Shown: positions 16,170 through 26,368, counted from the stretch's first letter. The stretch is DNA of 64,000 nt from Photobacterium sanguinicancri (GCF_024346675.1 NZ_AP024851.1:1178001-1242000); one strand, 5' to 3'. Made by a program: numbers and translations. The notes: generated by a model not told the origin, from the letters alone.

Positions 16170-17675
16170 ATGTTGTATACACAACCAAACAATGAAGGTG
16201 CTGTTGTCAACTTTAAGGAAAAATACCAGAACTTTATTGGCGGCAAATGGATTAAACCTGTCAATGGTCAGTACTTTACCAACACGTCTCCAGTAAACAA
16301 CACAGCCATTTGTGAGATCCCAGCATCAACACAAGATGATATCGATTTAGCCGTAAAAGCTGCGCACGAAGCACGCGTAACTTGGGCGGTCACCTCTGTG
16401 ACTGAGCGCGCTAACCTACTTCTGAAAATTGCAGATCGCATTGAAGCCAATTCAGAAATGCTTGCAGTCGCTGAAACTTGGGATAATGGTAAACCAGTTC
16501 GCGAAACACTGGCTGCTGATATTCCATTAGTGGTTGATCATTTCCGCTATTTCGCAGGCTGTATCCGAGCGCAAGAGGGTAGCGCAGCTGAACTAGACAG
16601 CACGACCGCATCTTACCACTTCCCAGAACCTGTGGGTGTAGTTGGTCAGATCATCCCATGGAACTTCCCACTACTCATGGCTGCTTGGAAACTCGCTCCT
16701 GCTCTCGCCGCTGGTTGTTGTGTTGTACTTAAGCCAGCAGAACAAACTCCAGCCTCGATCCTTGTTCTCATGGAGCTACTACAAGATTTAATCCCAGCAG
16801 GTGTCGTCAATGTCGTTAACGGCTACGGCCATGAAGCAGGCCAAGCATTAGCAACACACAAAGGGATCAATAAAATTGCCTTTACAGGTTCAACTGAAGT
16901 TGGTCAGCAAATTCTAAAATGTGCGGCAGATAGCCTAATCCCTTCGACTGTAGAACTTGGCGGTAAATCACCAAACATCTTCATGGCTGACATCTTTAAT
17001 CATGAAGACAGCTACCTTGATAAATGTGTGGAAGGTGTACTACTTGCCTTCTTTAACCAAGGCGAAGTATGTACTTGCCCATCTCGCCTACTGATCCAAG
17101 AGTCTATCTATGATCGCTTCATGGAAAAACTACAAGCACGTATCAAAACAATTAAACAAGGCAACCCGCTGGACACTGACACGCAAGTGGGCTCACAAGT
17201 GTCTCAAGAACAATTCGATAAGATCCGCGGCTATATTACTCTAGGGCAAGAAGAAGGTGCCGAGTTATTGGCTGGCGGCAACAGCAGTTCAGACAACGGC
17301 TACTTCGTAGAACCAACATTGCTGAAAGGTACCAATGATATGCGTATCTTCCAAGAGGAAATCTTTGGTCCAGTTGTCGCTGTTACTACCTTCAAAACCA
17401 TTGAAGAAGCATTAGAAATTGCTAACGATACTGAATACGGCCTTGGCGCAGGTGTTTGGACTCGCGACAGCAATACCGCATATAACATGGCACGCAACAT
17501 TGAAGCTGGTCGCGTATGGGTAAACTGTTACCACGCATACCCAGCACATGCCGCCTTTGGTGGTTACAAAAAGTCAGGTATTGGTCGTGAAACTCACAAA
17601 ATGATGCTAGATCATTATCAAAATACCAAGAACTTGCTAGTAAGCTACAGTGTTAACCCTCTAGGTTTCTTCTAA
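16170..17675 (+). CDS. NAD-dependent aldehyde dehydrogenase (AldB/ExaC/AcoD group)
   Basis: The 501-residue cytoplasmic enzyme oxidises an aldehyde, most likely acetaldehyde, to its acid with NAD. Family marks are the N-terminal [15 protein letters not shown], the cofactor region [27 protein letters not shown], the general-base motif [11 protein letters not shown] and the catalytic Cys in [13 protein letters not shown]. The double Cys (CTC) and the opening fit the acetaldehyde/chloroacetaldehyde group, in which AcoD and ExaC serve acetoin and ethanol use. It is a single gene with its own terminator. It could work alongside the alcohol-dehydrogenase-like cytochrome domain of CcoP, but they are 5.5 kb apart and any link is speculation. 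Confidence 0.9.
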   Translation: MLYTQPNNEGAVVNFKEKYQNFIGGKWIKPVNGQYFTNTSPVNNTAICEIPASTQDDIDLAVKAAHEARVTWAVTSVTERANLLLKIADRIEANSEMLAVAETWDNGKPVRETLAADIPLVVDHFRYFAGCIRAQEGSAAELDSTTASYHFPEPVGVVGQIIPWNFPLLMAAWKLAPALAAGCCVVLKPAEQTPASILVLMELLQDLIPAGVVNVVNGYGHEAGQALATHKGINKIAFTGSTEVGQQILKCAADSLIPSTVELGGKSPNIFMADIFNHEDSYLDKCVEGVLLAFFNQGEVCTCPSRLLIQESIYDRFMEKLQARIKTIKQGNPLDTDTQVGSQVSQEQFDKIRGYITLGQEEGAELLAGGNSSSDNGYFVEPTLLKGTNDMRIFQEEIFGPVVAVTTFKTIEEALEIANDTEYGLGAGVWTRDSNTAYNMARNIEAGRVWVNCYHAYPAHAAFGGYKKSGIGRETHKMMLDHYQNTKNLLVSYSVNPLGFF

Positions 17676-17697
17676 TCGAAATCAGTACTTATATTTA

Positions 17698-17722
17698 AGA
17701 GCTCCTTCTCGGGGCTCTTTTT
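17698..17722 (+). terminator. Terminator of the aldehyde dehydrogenase gene
   Basis: An 8-base stem (17698-17705 with 17711-17718, one G-T pair) with a 5-base loop is followed by TTTTT. A standard rho-independent terminator. Confidence 0.85.
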
Positions 17723-17789
17723 CTATCTGAACATTTACGAAAATACCCCATAGTGATAACAATCAACTTCATAAGTTAACGAGAGTGAC

Positions 17790-18473
17790 TTAACTATTTC
17801 GTGTATAGTGCCGCGTAGGTCGCCCGACGCTACCATGACTGATCCTTGCTTCTAAAAATCCCATAGTGACTGCATATTCCAAATAACGTCTCGCCGTCGT
17901 TTTACTTACCCCTATCGCCTTACCGACTGAATCTGATGTCTGTTGGCCTTCTTGTTTGAAGGTATCCATCACTAAGTGCAATGTAATTGAGTCAATATTT
18001 TTGGGTAACTCATCGATAGATTGGCTATCTCTGCGTACACCATAAACTCGATTAATTTCAGACTGTTTAAATTCTTCTCGTGATGAAATCGTGCGGTGAT
18101 AATCTTTAAATCTATGTAATACATCGTTAAAAGAAGTCAAAGCAAGTGGCTTAATCAAGTAATCAAACGCACCTAGCCTCACACCTGATGTCACCGTCTG
18201 TGCATCTGCAGCAGCTGTTAGCATAATGACATCCACATCAGGAGACTGCCCTGAACGCAACTTCCTTAGCCAATCGATACCCACACCATCAGGCAAATAA
18301 TTGTCGAGGATTATCAATTCTGGCTTCATGGTGTTTTGCATGAAGCGCGCATCAGCCAACGAAGATGCAATGCCTACCACTTCAAAATACGGGTTTTGGT
18401 CAATATAAGCCGCGATCATTTCAGCAAGCTCTAGTTTGTCTTCAACAACGAGTGTTTTTATTTTATCTATCAT
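17790..18473 (-). CDS. citB: CitB/DcuR-type response regulator of citrate use
   Basis: This 227-residue response regulator has a receiver domain (about 1-125) with the phosphoacceptor Asp in LIILDNYLPDGVG and the switch Lys in YLIKPL. A C-terminal HTH of the CitB/DcuR/DpiA type spans about 165-225 (VGKAIGVSKTTARRYLEYAVTMG). Its start overlaps the kinase stop by 4 bases. Family members activate citrate fermentation genes in response to citrate. It lies divergent from citC-G, which are its likely targets. Naming follows Klebsiella CitB; dpiA is the E. coli name. Confidence 0.88.
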   Translation of the reverse strand: MIDKIKTLVVEDKLELAEMIAAYIDQNPYFEVVGIASSLADARFMQNTMKPELIILDNYLPDGVGIDWLRKLRSGQSPDVDVIMLTAAADAQTVTSGVRLGAFDYLIKPLALTSFNDVLHRFKDYHRTISSREEFKQSEINRVYGVRRDSQSIDELPKNIDSITLHLVMDTFKQEGQQTSDSVGKAIGVSKTTARRYLEYAVTMGFLEARISHGSVGRPTRHYTRNS

Positions 18474-20044
18474 GCTGATTTGTCCCCTTTGGGAATAAAT
18501 AGGCTAAATACCGCACCAAAAGGCTCATTATCTTCCACAACGATTTGTCCAGCGGCTTTAGTGGTTAAACTTGCAATCAAAGCCAGCCCGACACCATGAG
18601 GCGAATTATCATCAAGCTTACTGGTGTAACCATCTCTAAAAATGGATTCTTTATCTTTTTCCGCTACCCCCGTCCCATTATCAGACACTTCAATAATCAA
18701 CTCAGCACCTGCATCTGTCGCAAATAGTTCGATATCACCTTTACGGTCAGTATTGGCAACGGCTTCATATGCATTATCCAAAAGGTTTCCTAAAATGGCT
18801 GCTATTTCATCGGGTGATAGTGGGGACTCCTCTAAAGATAATGATGAACCATCAACAATATTCAGAGTATAACCAAGCTCAGAAGCCCTTCGTTTTTTCC
18901 CTAAAATAATTGCCGCCACAACAGGGTGAAATAGCGTCGTCAATTTAGAGATATCTTCTTGAAGCACATGATTTTCTTTATGGATAAATTGCTGTGCTTT
19001 GTCATATAAACCCATCTCTAACATACCAGAAACTACGGCCATATTATTGGCATACTCATGGGTTATAACCCTTAAATCATCACGCTCTTTCGCCACCTGG
19101 CTAACCATAAGCTGCAGCATTGTTGAGGTATCGCGTCTTCTAAAACTAACGACATAGCCAATCACAATATCACCATCCATCATCGCTGTGCGTGTTGCTA
19201 ATAATGTTTCGCCATTAACATTAATGGTGGTTTCTTGCATTTCATCAGCATGGCTCACAAAGAAAGTGCTCGGATAGCAACATGTTGATATGTGAGCGCC
19301 AAACAACTCAGATTTTGATTTCTCCATCCCCAGCATTTCAATTGCTCGGTTATTTATGACCAAAATCACCCCCTTCGTGTCTACCGCAATCACTCCTTCG
19401 GCCACACTATTTAGGATCCCTTTGCGTAACTGATACGCTTGGGCTATTTGCTCAGGGCTCATTCCCGATAATTTATCTTGTATGTAGTTACTAAAACGTC
19501 TCGAGCCATAAAGCATCACTGACAACATCAGTACAATTAACACCGTCGCTTGGAACAAATAATGTAACACCAAACTTTTCACATGCGTCTCAAGGAAACC
19601 CACCGAAATCATACCAATCACTTCCCCGTGTGAATAAACAGGCATTCGAGTCTTAATCGATAGCCCAGAAAGTCCTCGGTGGATCTCAGTTTGCGCTTGC
19701 CCAGTGATCACTTCTTTGAAGTTGTCATCTAAAATAAACTTACCTTCTTGCTTAGCATCGTTGTGATATAAACGCTCTCCGCTTTTACCTGCAACAACTA
19801 GAATATCCACATCAAATATCGCGTTATCACGTAAAACATCATCAAGCCTTATCCGATCTGAAGTTTCTATCGCTTGGATAACATCCGGATTAATCGCGAT
19901 TGCAGAAGCAAAATTCCTCGTCTCATGAAACTTATCATTTGTTAATACTTTATCGATCGCGGAAAGGCTGGTGAGCACGCAAAATATGGCAATTAAAATT
20001 GCAGCAATAGATTGAATCATTAAAATTCGACTTTTAAATTCCAT
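18470..20044 (-). CDS. citA: CitA/DpiB-type sensor histidine kinase
   Basis: The 524-residue membrane kinase has two transmembrane helices (about residues 8-30 and 170-192). They enclose a periplasmic PAS-like (PDC) domain that in CitA binds citrate. A cytoplasmic PAS domain follows (about 205-310), then the phosphoacceptor His in VITHEYANNMAVVSGML. The ATPase domain ends the protein, with N-box LGNLLDNAYEA and G-boxes DNGTGV and GVGLALI. It forms an operon with the response regulator and is divergent from the citrate lyase genes. Confidence 0.9.
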   Translation of the reverse strand: MEFKSRILMIQSIAAILIAIFCVLTSLSAIDKVLTNDKFHETRNFASAIAINPDVIQAIETSDRIRLDDVLRDNAIFDVDILVVAGKSGERLYHNDAKQEGKFILDDNFKEVITGQAQTEIHRGLSGLSIKTRMPVYSHGEVIGMISVGFLETHVKSLVLHYLFQATVLIVLMLSVMLYGSRRFSNYIQDKLSGMSPEQIAQAYQLRKGILNSVAEGVIAVDTKGVILVINNRAIEMLGMEKSKSELFGAHISTCCYPSTFFVSHADEMQETTINVNGETLLATRTAMMDGDIVIGYVVSFRRRDTSTMLQLMVSQVAKERDDLRVITHEYANNMAVVSGMLEMGLYDKAQQFIHKENHVLQEDISKLTTLFHPVVAAIILGKKRRASELGYTLNIVDGSSLSLEESPLSPDEIAAILGNLLDNAYEAVANTDRKGDIELFATDAGAELIIEVSDNGTGVAEKDKESIFRDGYTSKLDDNSPHGVGLALIASLTTKAAGQIVVEDNEPFGAVFSLFIPKGDKSA

Positions 20045-20384
20045 CTTCGCTCCGCCAAAATACTTTTACTGAATAATAGTTACGTTCAACAATAATATAA
20101 ATGCTTATTTCAGAAAACCTTACATTCATAATTGAATATCTGACATTAAGTTAATCCACCTAATGATTATTAGTTTAACACATTCAAATACAACAATGAT
20201 TCCCCCTATAACGTTAACACACACTAACAATAACAAACGAGTATCTCTATTCAAGCTCAACCTTAATATCTATGGACTTAAAATCATTAAATTTATTAGC
20301 ACCATTACCTCACTGTAAAATATTGATTTCCATCAAACTAAAATGATGTGGAAAAAATAAAAATAAGAAACACGGAGGTGAGGA
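20045..20384. promoter_or_regulatory. Divergent citAB / citC promoter region
   Basis: This 340-base AT-rich region separates the two-component genes from the citrate lyase operon and must carry both promoters. CitB binding sites in Klebsiella lie in such a region and are AT-rich, so I cannot place them by eye. A perfect FNR box is listed separately. CGGAGGTGAGG before citC is a strong ribosome binding site. Confidence 0.7.
20323..20336 (+). promoter_or_regulatory. FNR (anaerobic) binding site
   Basis: TTGAT-TTCC-ATCAA is a perfect match to the FNR consensus TTGAT-N4-ATCAA. Its centre is 55 bases before the citC ATG. If FNR acts at -41.5, transcription would begin near 20371, with an AT-rich hexamer near 20358-20363 as the -10. 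This implies anaerobic induction of the citrate operon. Confidence 0.75.
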
Positions 20385-21392
20385 ATGAAAATTCAAATCG
20401 CGACAATTAATGCTGATTCAGTGCTATACAAAGATTCAGTAAAGTATCTGATTGAAAGCCAAGGGCTCAATTACGAAGACGACCTAGAGTATTACTGTAC
20501 CGCACATGACGGTTCAGGTGAGCTTATTGGCTGTGTAGGGCTTGCTGGTACAGTGATCAAATGTTTTGCTATTCGTGATGACTACCAAGGCGAAGGCATT
20601 TCTCGCTCTATGATGACCGAAATTATTCTTTTGGCTTATCAACTTGGTCGTAAAAGTTTATCTATATTCACCTCACCAGATAACGTTGCAATTTTTGAAA
20701 GTATGCGTTTTCAAGCCATCACATCTAAATATAGGCGTTCCGTATTACTAATTAATCGTCCTGATGAAATCATTACACTTCAGCATCAACTCCACAGCTA
20801 TAAAGTTACGGGAAATAAAATTGGATCCATAGTGATGAACGCCAACCCATTCACGAAAGGTCATGCTTATCTTATTGAAAAAGCAGCAAGTGAATGCGAC
20901 TGGGTCCATATTTTTGTAGTACGAGAAAACAATCAAGCTTTCTCATTTAAAGACCGTTTTTCAATGGTTAAAAACGGCACTTTGCCTATTCCCAATTTAA
21001 CCCTCCATGCTGGCAATGACTTTATGATCAGCAAACGGACCTTCCCTTCTTATTTCTTGAAAGAAAGTGGCAACGTGCACCAAGTACACGCTGAAATCGA
21101 CTGTGAATTATTTGCCAATTATATCGCGCCAAGCCTTGGGATCACTCATCGTTATATCGGCAGTGAGCCCAACTGCAAAGTAACTGAAAACTACAACAGC
21201 ATCATGAAAACAATGCTGCAACCACATATTGAAGTGGTTGAATTTAATCGTCTTCTCGCCGAAGGCTGCACAATCTCAGCTTCAACCGTTCGAAATCAGC
21301 TTTCTAACGCAGCCTCAGCGGTTGCGAGTTTATTGCCGGTTTCAACCATTAATTATCTCGTTGAACACTGTGGCTACGCGCTACATATCTAA
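20385..21392 (+). CDS. citC: [Citrate (pro-3S)-lyase] ligase
   Basis: This 335-residue cytoplasmic enzyme acetylates the thiol of the citrate lyase prosthetic group with acetate and ATP, activating the lyase. An N-terminal GNAT-like region (about 25-125; IRDDYQGEGISRSMM) is followed by a nucleotidyltransferase domain (about 145-330). The latter has the HIGH-like motif NANPFTKGHAYLI and the late motif ISASTVRNQL. Length and order match CitC. It opens the citrate operon behind the FNR box. Confidence 0.95.
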   Translation: MKIQIATINADSVLYKDSVKYLIESQGLNYEDDLEYYCTAHDGSGELIGCVGLAGTVIKCFAIRDDYQGEGISRSMMTEIILLAYQLGRKSLSIFTSPDNVAIFESMRFQAITSKYRRSVLLINRPDEIITLQHQLHSYKVTGNKIGSIVMNANPFTKGHAYLIEKAASECDWVHIFVVRENNQAFSFKDRFSMVKNGTLPIPNLTLHAGNDFMISKRTFPSYFLKESGNVHQVHAEIDCELFANYIAPSLGITHRYIGSEPNCKVTENYNSIMKTMLQPHIEVVEFNRLLAEGCTISASTVRNQLSNAASAVASLLPVSTINYLVEHCGYALHI

Positions 21393-21405
21393 CATAGAGG
21401 CTCCA

Positions 21406-21693
21406 ATGAAAATATGTGAACCAGCAGTAGCTGGCACTTTTGAAAGCTCAGATCTCTTCGTTGAGGTCGAACCAAGTGAAGAATTCACCCTGAAGGTAAG
21501 TTCTTCAGCCACCCAATTTCGCGATGCTGTTGAATTACAGGTTCGAGCAACTTTAGACAAGCTCGCTGTCGGCAATGGCAAGTGGGTTATCGCCGATTCA
21601 GGTGCGCTAGATTGCATCATCAGTGCACGCGTTCAAGCGGCGGCTTTACGAGGTGCTCAGCAATCTGCACTCAATTGGGAGGAATTAGTATGA
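21406..21693 (+). CDS. citD: Citrate lyase acyl carrier protein (gamma subunit)
   Basis: The 95-residue protein carries the 2'-(5''-phosphoribosyl)-3'-dephospho-CoA arm of citrate lyase. The modified Ser is residue 14 in the N-terminal AGTFESSD motif, exactly where it lies in known CitD. The frame is open upstream inside citC, but the ATG at 21406 after AGAGG fits the family start. The stop overlaps the citE start (ATGA). Confidence 0.95.
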   Translation: MKICEPAVAGTFESSDLFVEVEPSEEFTLKVSSSATQFRDAVELQVRATLDKLAVGNGKWVIADSGALDCIISARVQAAALRGAQQSALNWEELV

Positions 21694-22565
21694 AACTTCG
21701 TCGCTCTATGCTTTTTGTGCCTTCATCTAACGCAGCGATGGTTTCAAACACCTTTATCTACGATGCTGATGCGATCATGTTTGATCTTGAAGATAGCGTG
21801 TCCCTTCGGGAAAAAGACACGGCACGTCTGATCTTATTTAACGCACTACAGCACCCCCTTTACCAAGAGATAGAAACCGTTGTTCGTGTGAATGCTCTTG
21901 ATTCTGAGTTTGGTGTTCACGATGTCAATGCCGTTGTCGCAGCTGGCGTTGACGTTGTTCGCTTAGCTAAGACCGACAGCGCACAAGATGTCGTTGATAT
22001 GGAAAAAGCCATTGCAACAGCTGAAGCCGCTTGTGGGCGCCAGATTGGCTCAACCAAAATGCTGGCAGCTATTGAATCGGCAATGGGCATTACAAATGCT
22101 AAAGACATTGCTTTTGCTTCTGAACGTTTAATTGGGATCGCACTAGGTGCAGAAGACTACGTCAAAGATTTGAAAACCAACCGTTCACCCGAAGGCACTG
22201 AACTTCTTTTCGCACGCTGCGCTATTCTCCAAGCCGCACGGGCTGCAGGTATTCAATGCTTCGATACGGTATACAGCGACGCCAACAATAACCAAGGTTT
22301 TACCGCAGAAGCCGAACACATCAAGCAACTTGGCTTTGATGGAAAATCGTTAGTAAATCCACGTCAAATCGAATTGCTTCACAACATCTATGCCCCGACT
22401 CAAGCCGAAGTTAACCATGCGGAAGCGGTCTTGATTGCTGCACAAGAAGCGGAAGATAAAGGTATTGGGGTTGCATCGCTCAACGGCAAGATGGTCGATG
22501 CACCGATCATCGAACGTGCGCGACTCACATTAAAACGTGCAACTTCAGGTATTAGAGAGGAATAA
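21690..22565 (+). CDS. citE: Citrate lyase beta subunit (citryl-ACP lyase)
   Basis: The 291-residue TIM-barrel enzyme cleaves citryl-ACP to acetyl-ACP and oxaloacetate. It begins [17 protein letters not shown], shows the metal-binding Glu/Asp in [13 protein letters not shown] and [11 protein letters not shown], and has the usual length. The frame extends upstream within citD, but GGGAGG before the ATG at 21690 and the ATGA overlap fix the start. Confidence 0.96.
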   Translation: MKLRRSMLFVPSSNAAMVSNTFIYDADAIMFDLEDSVSLREKDTARLILFNALQHPLYQEIETVVRVNALDSEFGVHDVNAVVAAGVDVVRLAKTDSAQDVVDMEKAIATAEAACGRQIGSTKMLAAIESAMGITNAKDIAFASERLIGIALGAEDYVKDLKTNRSPEGTELLFARCAILQAARAAGIQCFDTVYSDANNNQGFTAEAEHIKQLGFDGKSLVNPRQIELLHNIYAPTQAEVNHAEAVLIAAQEAEDKGIGVASLNGKMVDAPIIERARLTLKRATSGIREE

Positions 22566-22567
22566 TC

Positions 22568-23992
22568 ATGGCTATCGCTCAGCAGCAAAGAAAAGTACGT
22601 TCAGATTTAAAAAACGCCATTCAAGCATCGGGCCTGCAAAATGGTGGGACTGTTTCTTTCCACCACGCATTCCGTGGTGGTGATCAATTAATCAATAATG
22701 TGATGAACACCATTGCAAATATGGGATTTAAGAACCTCACACTGGCTTCAAGCTCACTCACCGATTGCCATTCTCCACTGGAACGTCATATCAAAACAGG
22801 GGTTATTACTAAGATTTACACATCCGGTATTCGCGGACAACTTGCCGAAGAAATTAGCCATGGTCTAATGGCGCAACCGGTAGAAATTCACTCTCATGGT
22901 GGTCGCGTGCACCTTATTCAATCAGGTGAACTCAAGATTGATGTCGCCTTCTTAGGTGCGCCAACATCCGATATTTTTGGTAACGCCAACGCCGTATCTG
23001 GATCGGCACGCTGTGGTTCGCTGGGGTATGCGAAAGTTGATGCTCAATACGCCAAGCATACGATTGTATTAACAGAACAGCTGGTTGATTACCCAAACTC
23101 ACCAGCATCCATCGCCCAAGACTGTGTCGATAGTGTCGTCGTGGTTGATCAACTGGGTGATCCATCGAAAATTGGCGGCGGTGCAACACGCATGACCACC
23201 AACCCAAGAGAGCTCCTTATTGCACGTAAAGCCGCAGAGGTAATTGAGCACTCTGGCTACTTCAGTGATGGATTTAGCCTACAAACAGGTTCAGGTGGTG
23301 CATCGCTTGCTGTTACTCGATTCCTTGAATCAAAAATGATTAAAAAAGGCATTACCGCATCGTTTGGGCTTGGTGGGATCACAGCCACTATGGTCGATCT
23401 ACACGAAAAAGGTCTGATCAAAAAACTAATGGATGTACAGTCTTTTGACGCTACCGCTGCGGACAGCCTTGGTCGTAATAACCATCACATCGAAATCAGT
23501 GCCAACCAATATGCTAACCCTTCGAGCAAAGGGGCGACGGTTGATCAACTTGATATAGTGATCCTCTCGGCACTTGAAATTGATACCCAATTCAATGTTA
23601 ACGTAATCACAGGATCGGATGGTGTGATCCGTGGTGCTTCAGGTGGCCACTGTGATGCCGCAGCTGGAGCCAAACTCACCATTGTTGTCGCCCCTTTGGT
23701 TCGTGGCCGTATCCCGACACTCGTTAGCAAAGTGCTTAACACAGTAACAATGGGCGACTCGATTGATGTATTAGTTACAGATCACGGCATAGCAGTTAAC
23801 CCAAACCGCCAAGATGTAATTACTCACCTAACAAACAACAATATCGACCTCACTGACATCAATGAATTACAACAACGCGCAGCAATGCTCGTTGGTGACG
23901 CCAGTCCAATTCGTTATACCGACAGAGTGATAGCCAACATACGCTACCGCGATGGCTCAGTGCTAGACCACATTTTACAGGTCGCGCAATAA
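22568..23992 (+). CDS. citF: Citrate lyase alpha subunit (citrate-ACP transferase)
   Basis: The protein swaps acetyl for citryl on the acyl carrier arm. Conserved blocks are SFHHAFRGGD, FKNLTLASSSLTDCH, EIHSHGGRVHLIQSGE, GGGATRMTTNPRELLIA and LTGSDGV-like ITGSDGVIRGASGGHCD. At 474 residues it is about 35 shorter than the E. coli protein, the difference being a shorter N-terminal arm. It is two bases after citE; its stop overlaps the citX start (TAATG). Confidence 0.96.
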   Translation: MAIAQQQRKVRSDLKNAIQASGLQNGGTVSFHHAFRGGDQLINNVMNTIANMGFKNLTLASSSLTDCHSPLERHIKTGVITKIYTSGIRGQLAEEISHGLMAQPVEIHSHGGRVHLIQSGELKIDVAFLGAPTSDIFGNANAVSGSARCGSLGYAKVDAQYAKHTIVLTEQLVDYPNSPASIAQDCVDSVVVVDQLGDPSKIGGGATRMTTNPRELLIARKAAEVIEHSGYFSDGFSLQTGSGGASLAVTRFLESKMIKKGITASFGLGGITATMVDLHEKGLIKKLMDVQSFDATAADSLGRNNHHIEISANQYANPSSKGATVDQLDIVILSALEIDTQFNVNVITGSDGVIRGASGGHCDAAAGAKLTIVVAPLVRGRIPTLVSKVLNTVTMGDSIDVLVTDHGIAVNPNRQDVITHLTNNNIDLTDINELQQRAAMLVGDASPIRYTDRVIANIRYRDGSVLDHILQVAQ

Positions 23993-24522
23993 TGTTTGGG
24001 GGCGTAAAAGTGTCTGCGCTTGATGTGATGGCATTTAACGATGCTATCGCAGAATTACAGTGTAACTGGTTAAGCCAATACGGCGGCGTGCTAGTCAGTT
24101 TCACCGTTAATATGGCAGGACCAATTAAGGTTAACAAAGCATCCAGTGTCGTTTTTGAGCAAGGCTGCCAAGCCATCAATCACGTTTGCTCTAACACGCC
24201 CCTGAATATAATCAACCACCATCAAATACAAACCCATGCAGGGTTTCACTACTTGATAGCGCTAAACAATGCGCCTGATAACAACTTCGATGCCATAGCA
24301 CTGAAAAAACAGTTGATTCAGCTTGAATCCACTCACCCTCTTGGTCGGTTAATGGATATTGATGTACTGAACGGCTCACTCAGGCCACTCTCACGCTCAA
24401 ACATTGGCTTACCAAGTCGACGTTGCATCATCTGTGATGATGATGCAAAGAATTGCGCGCGCAGTCGTCGCCACTCTTTGCAAAACCTGTATATGGAAAT
24501 TGAGGAGATGTTAACACAATGA
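23992..24522 (+). CDS. citX: Apo-citrate lyase phosphoribosyl-dephospho-CoA transferase
   Basis: The 176-residue protein attaches the CoA-derived arm to CitD. The C-terminal block GRLMDIDVLNGSLRPLSRSN then LPSRRCIICDDDAKNCARSRRH is diagnostic of CitX. The ATG at 23992 overlaps the citF stop; a GTG at 24010 within the VSALDVMAF stretch is an alternative. Its stop overlaps citG. CitX is a separate gene here, not fused to CitG as in some bacteria. Confidence 0.92.
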   Translation: MFGGVKVSALDVMAFNDAIAELQCNWLSQYGGVLVSFTVNMAGPIKVNKASSVVFEQGCQAINHVCSNTPLNIINHHQIQTHAGFHYLIALNNAPDNNFDAIALKKQLIQLESTHPLGRLMDIDVLNGSLRPLSRSNIGLPSRRCIICDDDAKNCARSRRHSLQNLYMEIEEMLTQ

Positions 24523-25469
24523 TTTTTCCGCTAGAAAGTCTTGTCGATGACCAAAGCCTGCGCGTTATTAAAGGCCGTGTCACCATATCGAACCCTGCAA
24601 GGTTGATCGGTCACTTGGCCTATCATGCCATGATGTTAGAAGTCAGCCTACACCCTAAACCAGGCTTGGTCACATCACTTTCGTCAGGTGCACATTGCGA
24701 CATGGACATTGCTACCTTTGAGGCCAGTGCCCAAGCCCTTCTTCCTCATATGATTCGTTTTGCTGAGCAAGGTTATTGCTTCAGCGAACAACAAATGCAA
24801 AAAAAAACCTTCGGCAGCAATAAAGTCGATCTCACTGTCTTATTGGCCTCTATCAGACCATTAGGATTAGCGGCAGAGCAATCTATGTTCAGCGCAACTA
24901 AAGGGGTGAACACACACAAAGGCGCCATTTTTATCCTTGGCATTGTCTGTGCTGCTATGGGTTACCTCATGAAGCGACGCGGCATGATTACACCGTCACT
25001 GATCCAACAAACAACCAAGAGTATGTGCGCAGGTATAACACGTGAACTTTCGCAAGGTAACGCCACTACTAATGGTGAAAAAGTATTTAAGAAACATGGT
25101 ATTTATGGCGTAAGAGGAGAAGCAGAACAAGGCTTCCCAACGCTAATAGCAGGGCTTGATGTCTATCACAGTGCTATCGCATCAGGACGTAGCAATGACC
25201 ATGCAATGCAACTCGCGCTTCTTCGCTGTATGGCCACTAATATGGACAGTTGCTTAGTTAAACGAGGAGGGCTAACTGGATTAGATTTTGCGCGTAACAA
25301 TGCTAGCAAGCTCCTCTCGCAACCATTCAACCCAGTACAATTAAGGCACCAACTTACCGCTTTAGACACTGAGTTTATTAACAGAAATTTGTCACCTGGT
25401 GGAAGTGCTGACTTCTTATCAGCAATTTGGTTGATCTCACAAATCGAGCTGCTTACACAAGCCGAATAA
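24519..25469 (+). CDS. citG: Triphosphoribosyl-dephospho-CoA synthase
   Basis: The 316-residue enzyme joins dephospho-CoA and ATP to make the precursor of the citrate lyase prosthetic group. Family motifs are EVSLHPKPGLVTSLSSGAHCDMD, THKGAIFILG and KKHGIYGVRGEAEQGFP. It overlaps citX by 4 bases and completes the citCDEFXG set needed for an active lyase. Confidence 0.94.
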   Translation: MIFPLESLVDDQSLRVIKGRVTISNPARLIGHLAYHAMMLEVSLHPKPGLVTSLSSGAHCDMDIATFEASAQALLPHMIRFAEQGYCFSEQQMQKKTFGSNKVDLTVLLASIRPLGLAAEQSMFSATKGVNTHKGAIFILGIVCAAMGYLMKRRGMITPSLIQQTTKSMCAGITRELSQGNATTNGEKVFKKHGIYGVRGEAEQGFPTLIAGLDVYHSAIASGRSNDHAMQLALLRCMATNMDSCLVKRGGLTGLDFARNNASKLLSQPFNPVQLRHQLTALDTEFINRNLSPGGSADFLSAIWLISQIELLTQAE

Positions 25470-25573
25470 TACTCTAGACATCAGTCAATCAATATAAATA
25501 TTCAACGTGTAGAAAACAAAGTTGTCACTCACTATAGAAAGCAGCTTTTAATTAAATTAAGCAAGGTTATAAA

Positions 25574-26347
25574 ATGAAATGTTTTAGTTTAGGAATTATC
25601 GGTAACTTTTCTGGCCATTTATCAGGCGCAGAAAAAGTAGAAGAATCACATTTACCAAATGGCTTATTCGTTGTTAAAGATGCAAATAGCAATGCTGTAA
25701 CCACAGGCGAAATATTAAAATTCCCACCACATGGCGAGCATATACAAGCTGAGCCTGAATTCGTAGTTAAATTCGACGTGGAATACGATAATAACCATGT
25801 CAAATCATTATCACCACGTGCAATTACTGTAGGTAATGATATGACCATTCGTAAACTTGAAGGAGCCACAAAAATTGCAGAAAGAAAGTCTTGGGGCAGT
25901 GCATCAAAAGGAGTAGCAACTCACTGGTGGAACGTTGACCAACTCGAAACCTATGATCACGCATACAAACTTGTCTCTGTGGTTAAGCGTAATGGTAAGT
26001 CGGTTGACTACACACCTATCGCCGATCCTTCCGAGTTAAAAATCTTCTACCGTGAGATGTGTGACTGGTTAGTTAACACCATGAATAGTCAAACATCACA
26101 AGGCATCTGTAAAGAGATCCTACCGCAACTCGCAGCGGCAGGTTACCCATCTGAGGTTGTTATTTTTTGTGGAGCTCCCAACTACACCACATGGGGAGAA
26201 ACCTACTTCATTCAACCTAACGATGAGATTTCCATTGCATTAGTTAACAGCAAGAAGATCTCTGTAGAAGACATCACAACCAAGTTAAAGTCAGGTGTCG
26301 TGATAAATGACAGTGACGTAATTTCATATAGTCAAAAAGTAATTTAG
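25574..26347 (+). CDS. Unknown FAH-like protein in the citrate operon
   Basis: I do not recognise this 257-residue soluble protein with certainty (possibly the family listed as DUF5718). The order of motifs recalls the fumarylacetoacetate hydrolase fold: GIIGNFSGHLSGAEKV near the start, EPEFVVKFDVEY near residue 60, TVGNDMTIRKLEGATKIAERKSWG near 90-110. In FAH enzymes GxNYxxH, EPE-type and NDxSxR segments form the metal and substrate site. If so it could act on a 2-oxo acid such as oxaloacetate, the product of citrate lyase, but this is inference. It follows citG by 104 bases and is in turn followed by a strong hairpin. Confidence 0.6.
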   Translation: MKCFSLGIIGNFSGHLSGAEKVEESHLPNGLFVVKDANSNAVTTGEILKFPPHGEHIQAEPEFVVKFDVEYDNNHVKSLSPRAITVGNDMTIRKLEGATKIAERKSWGSASKGVATHWWNVDQLETYDHAYKLVSVVKRNGKSVDYTPIADPSELKIFYREMCDWLVNTMNSQTSQGICKEILPQLAAAGYPSEVVIFCGAPNYTTWGETYFIQPNDEISIALVNSKKISVEDITTKLKSGVVINDSDVISYSQKVI

Positions 26348-26368
26348 TAATATTAACTAGCCATTACA

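Noticed and set aside
22932..23207. Open frames on the minus strand opposite citF and citX (also 23859-24179)
   Set aside because: They are antisense shadows: no ribosome binding site, arginine/histidine-rich translation of the opposite strand, and the plus-strand genes are certain.
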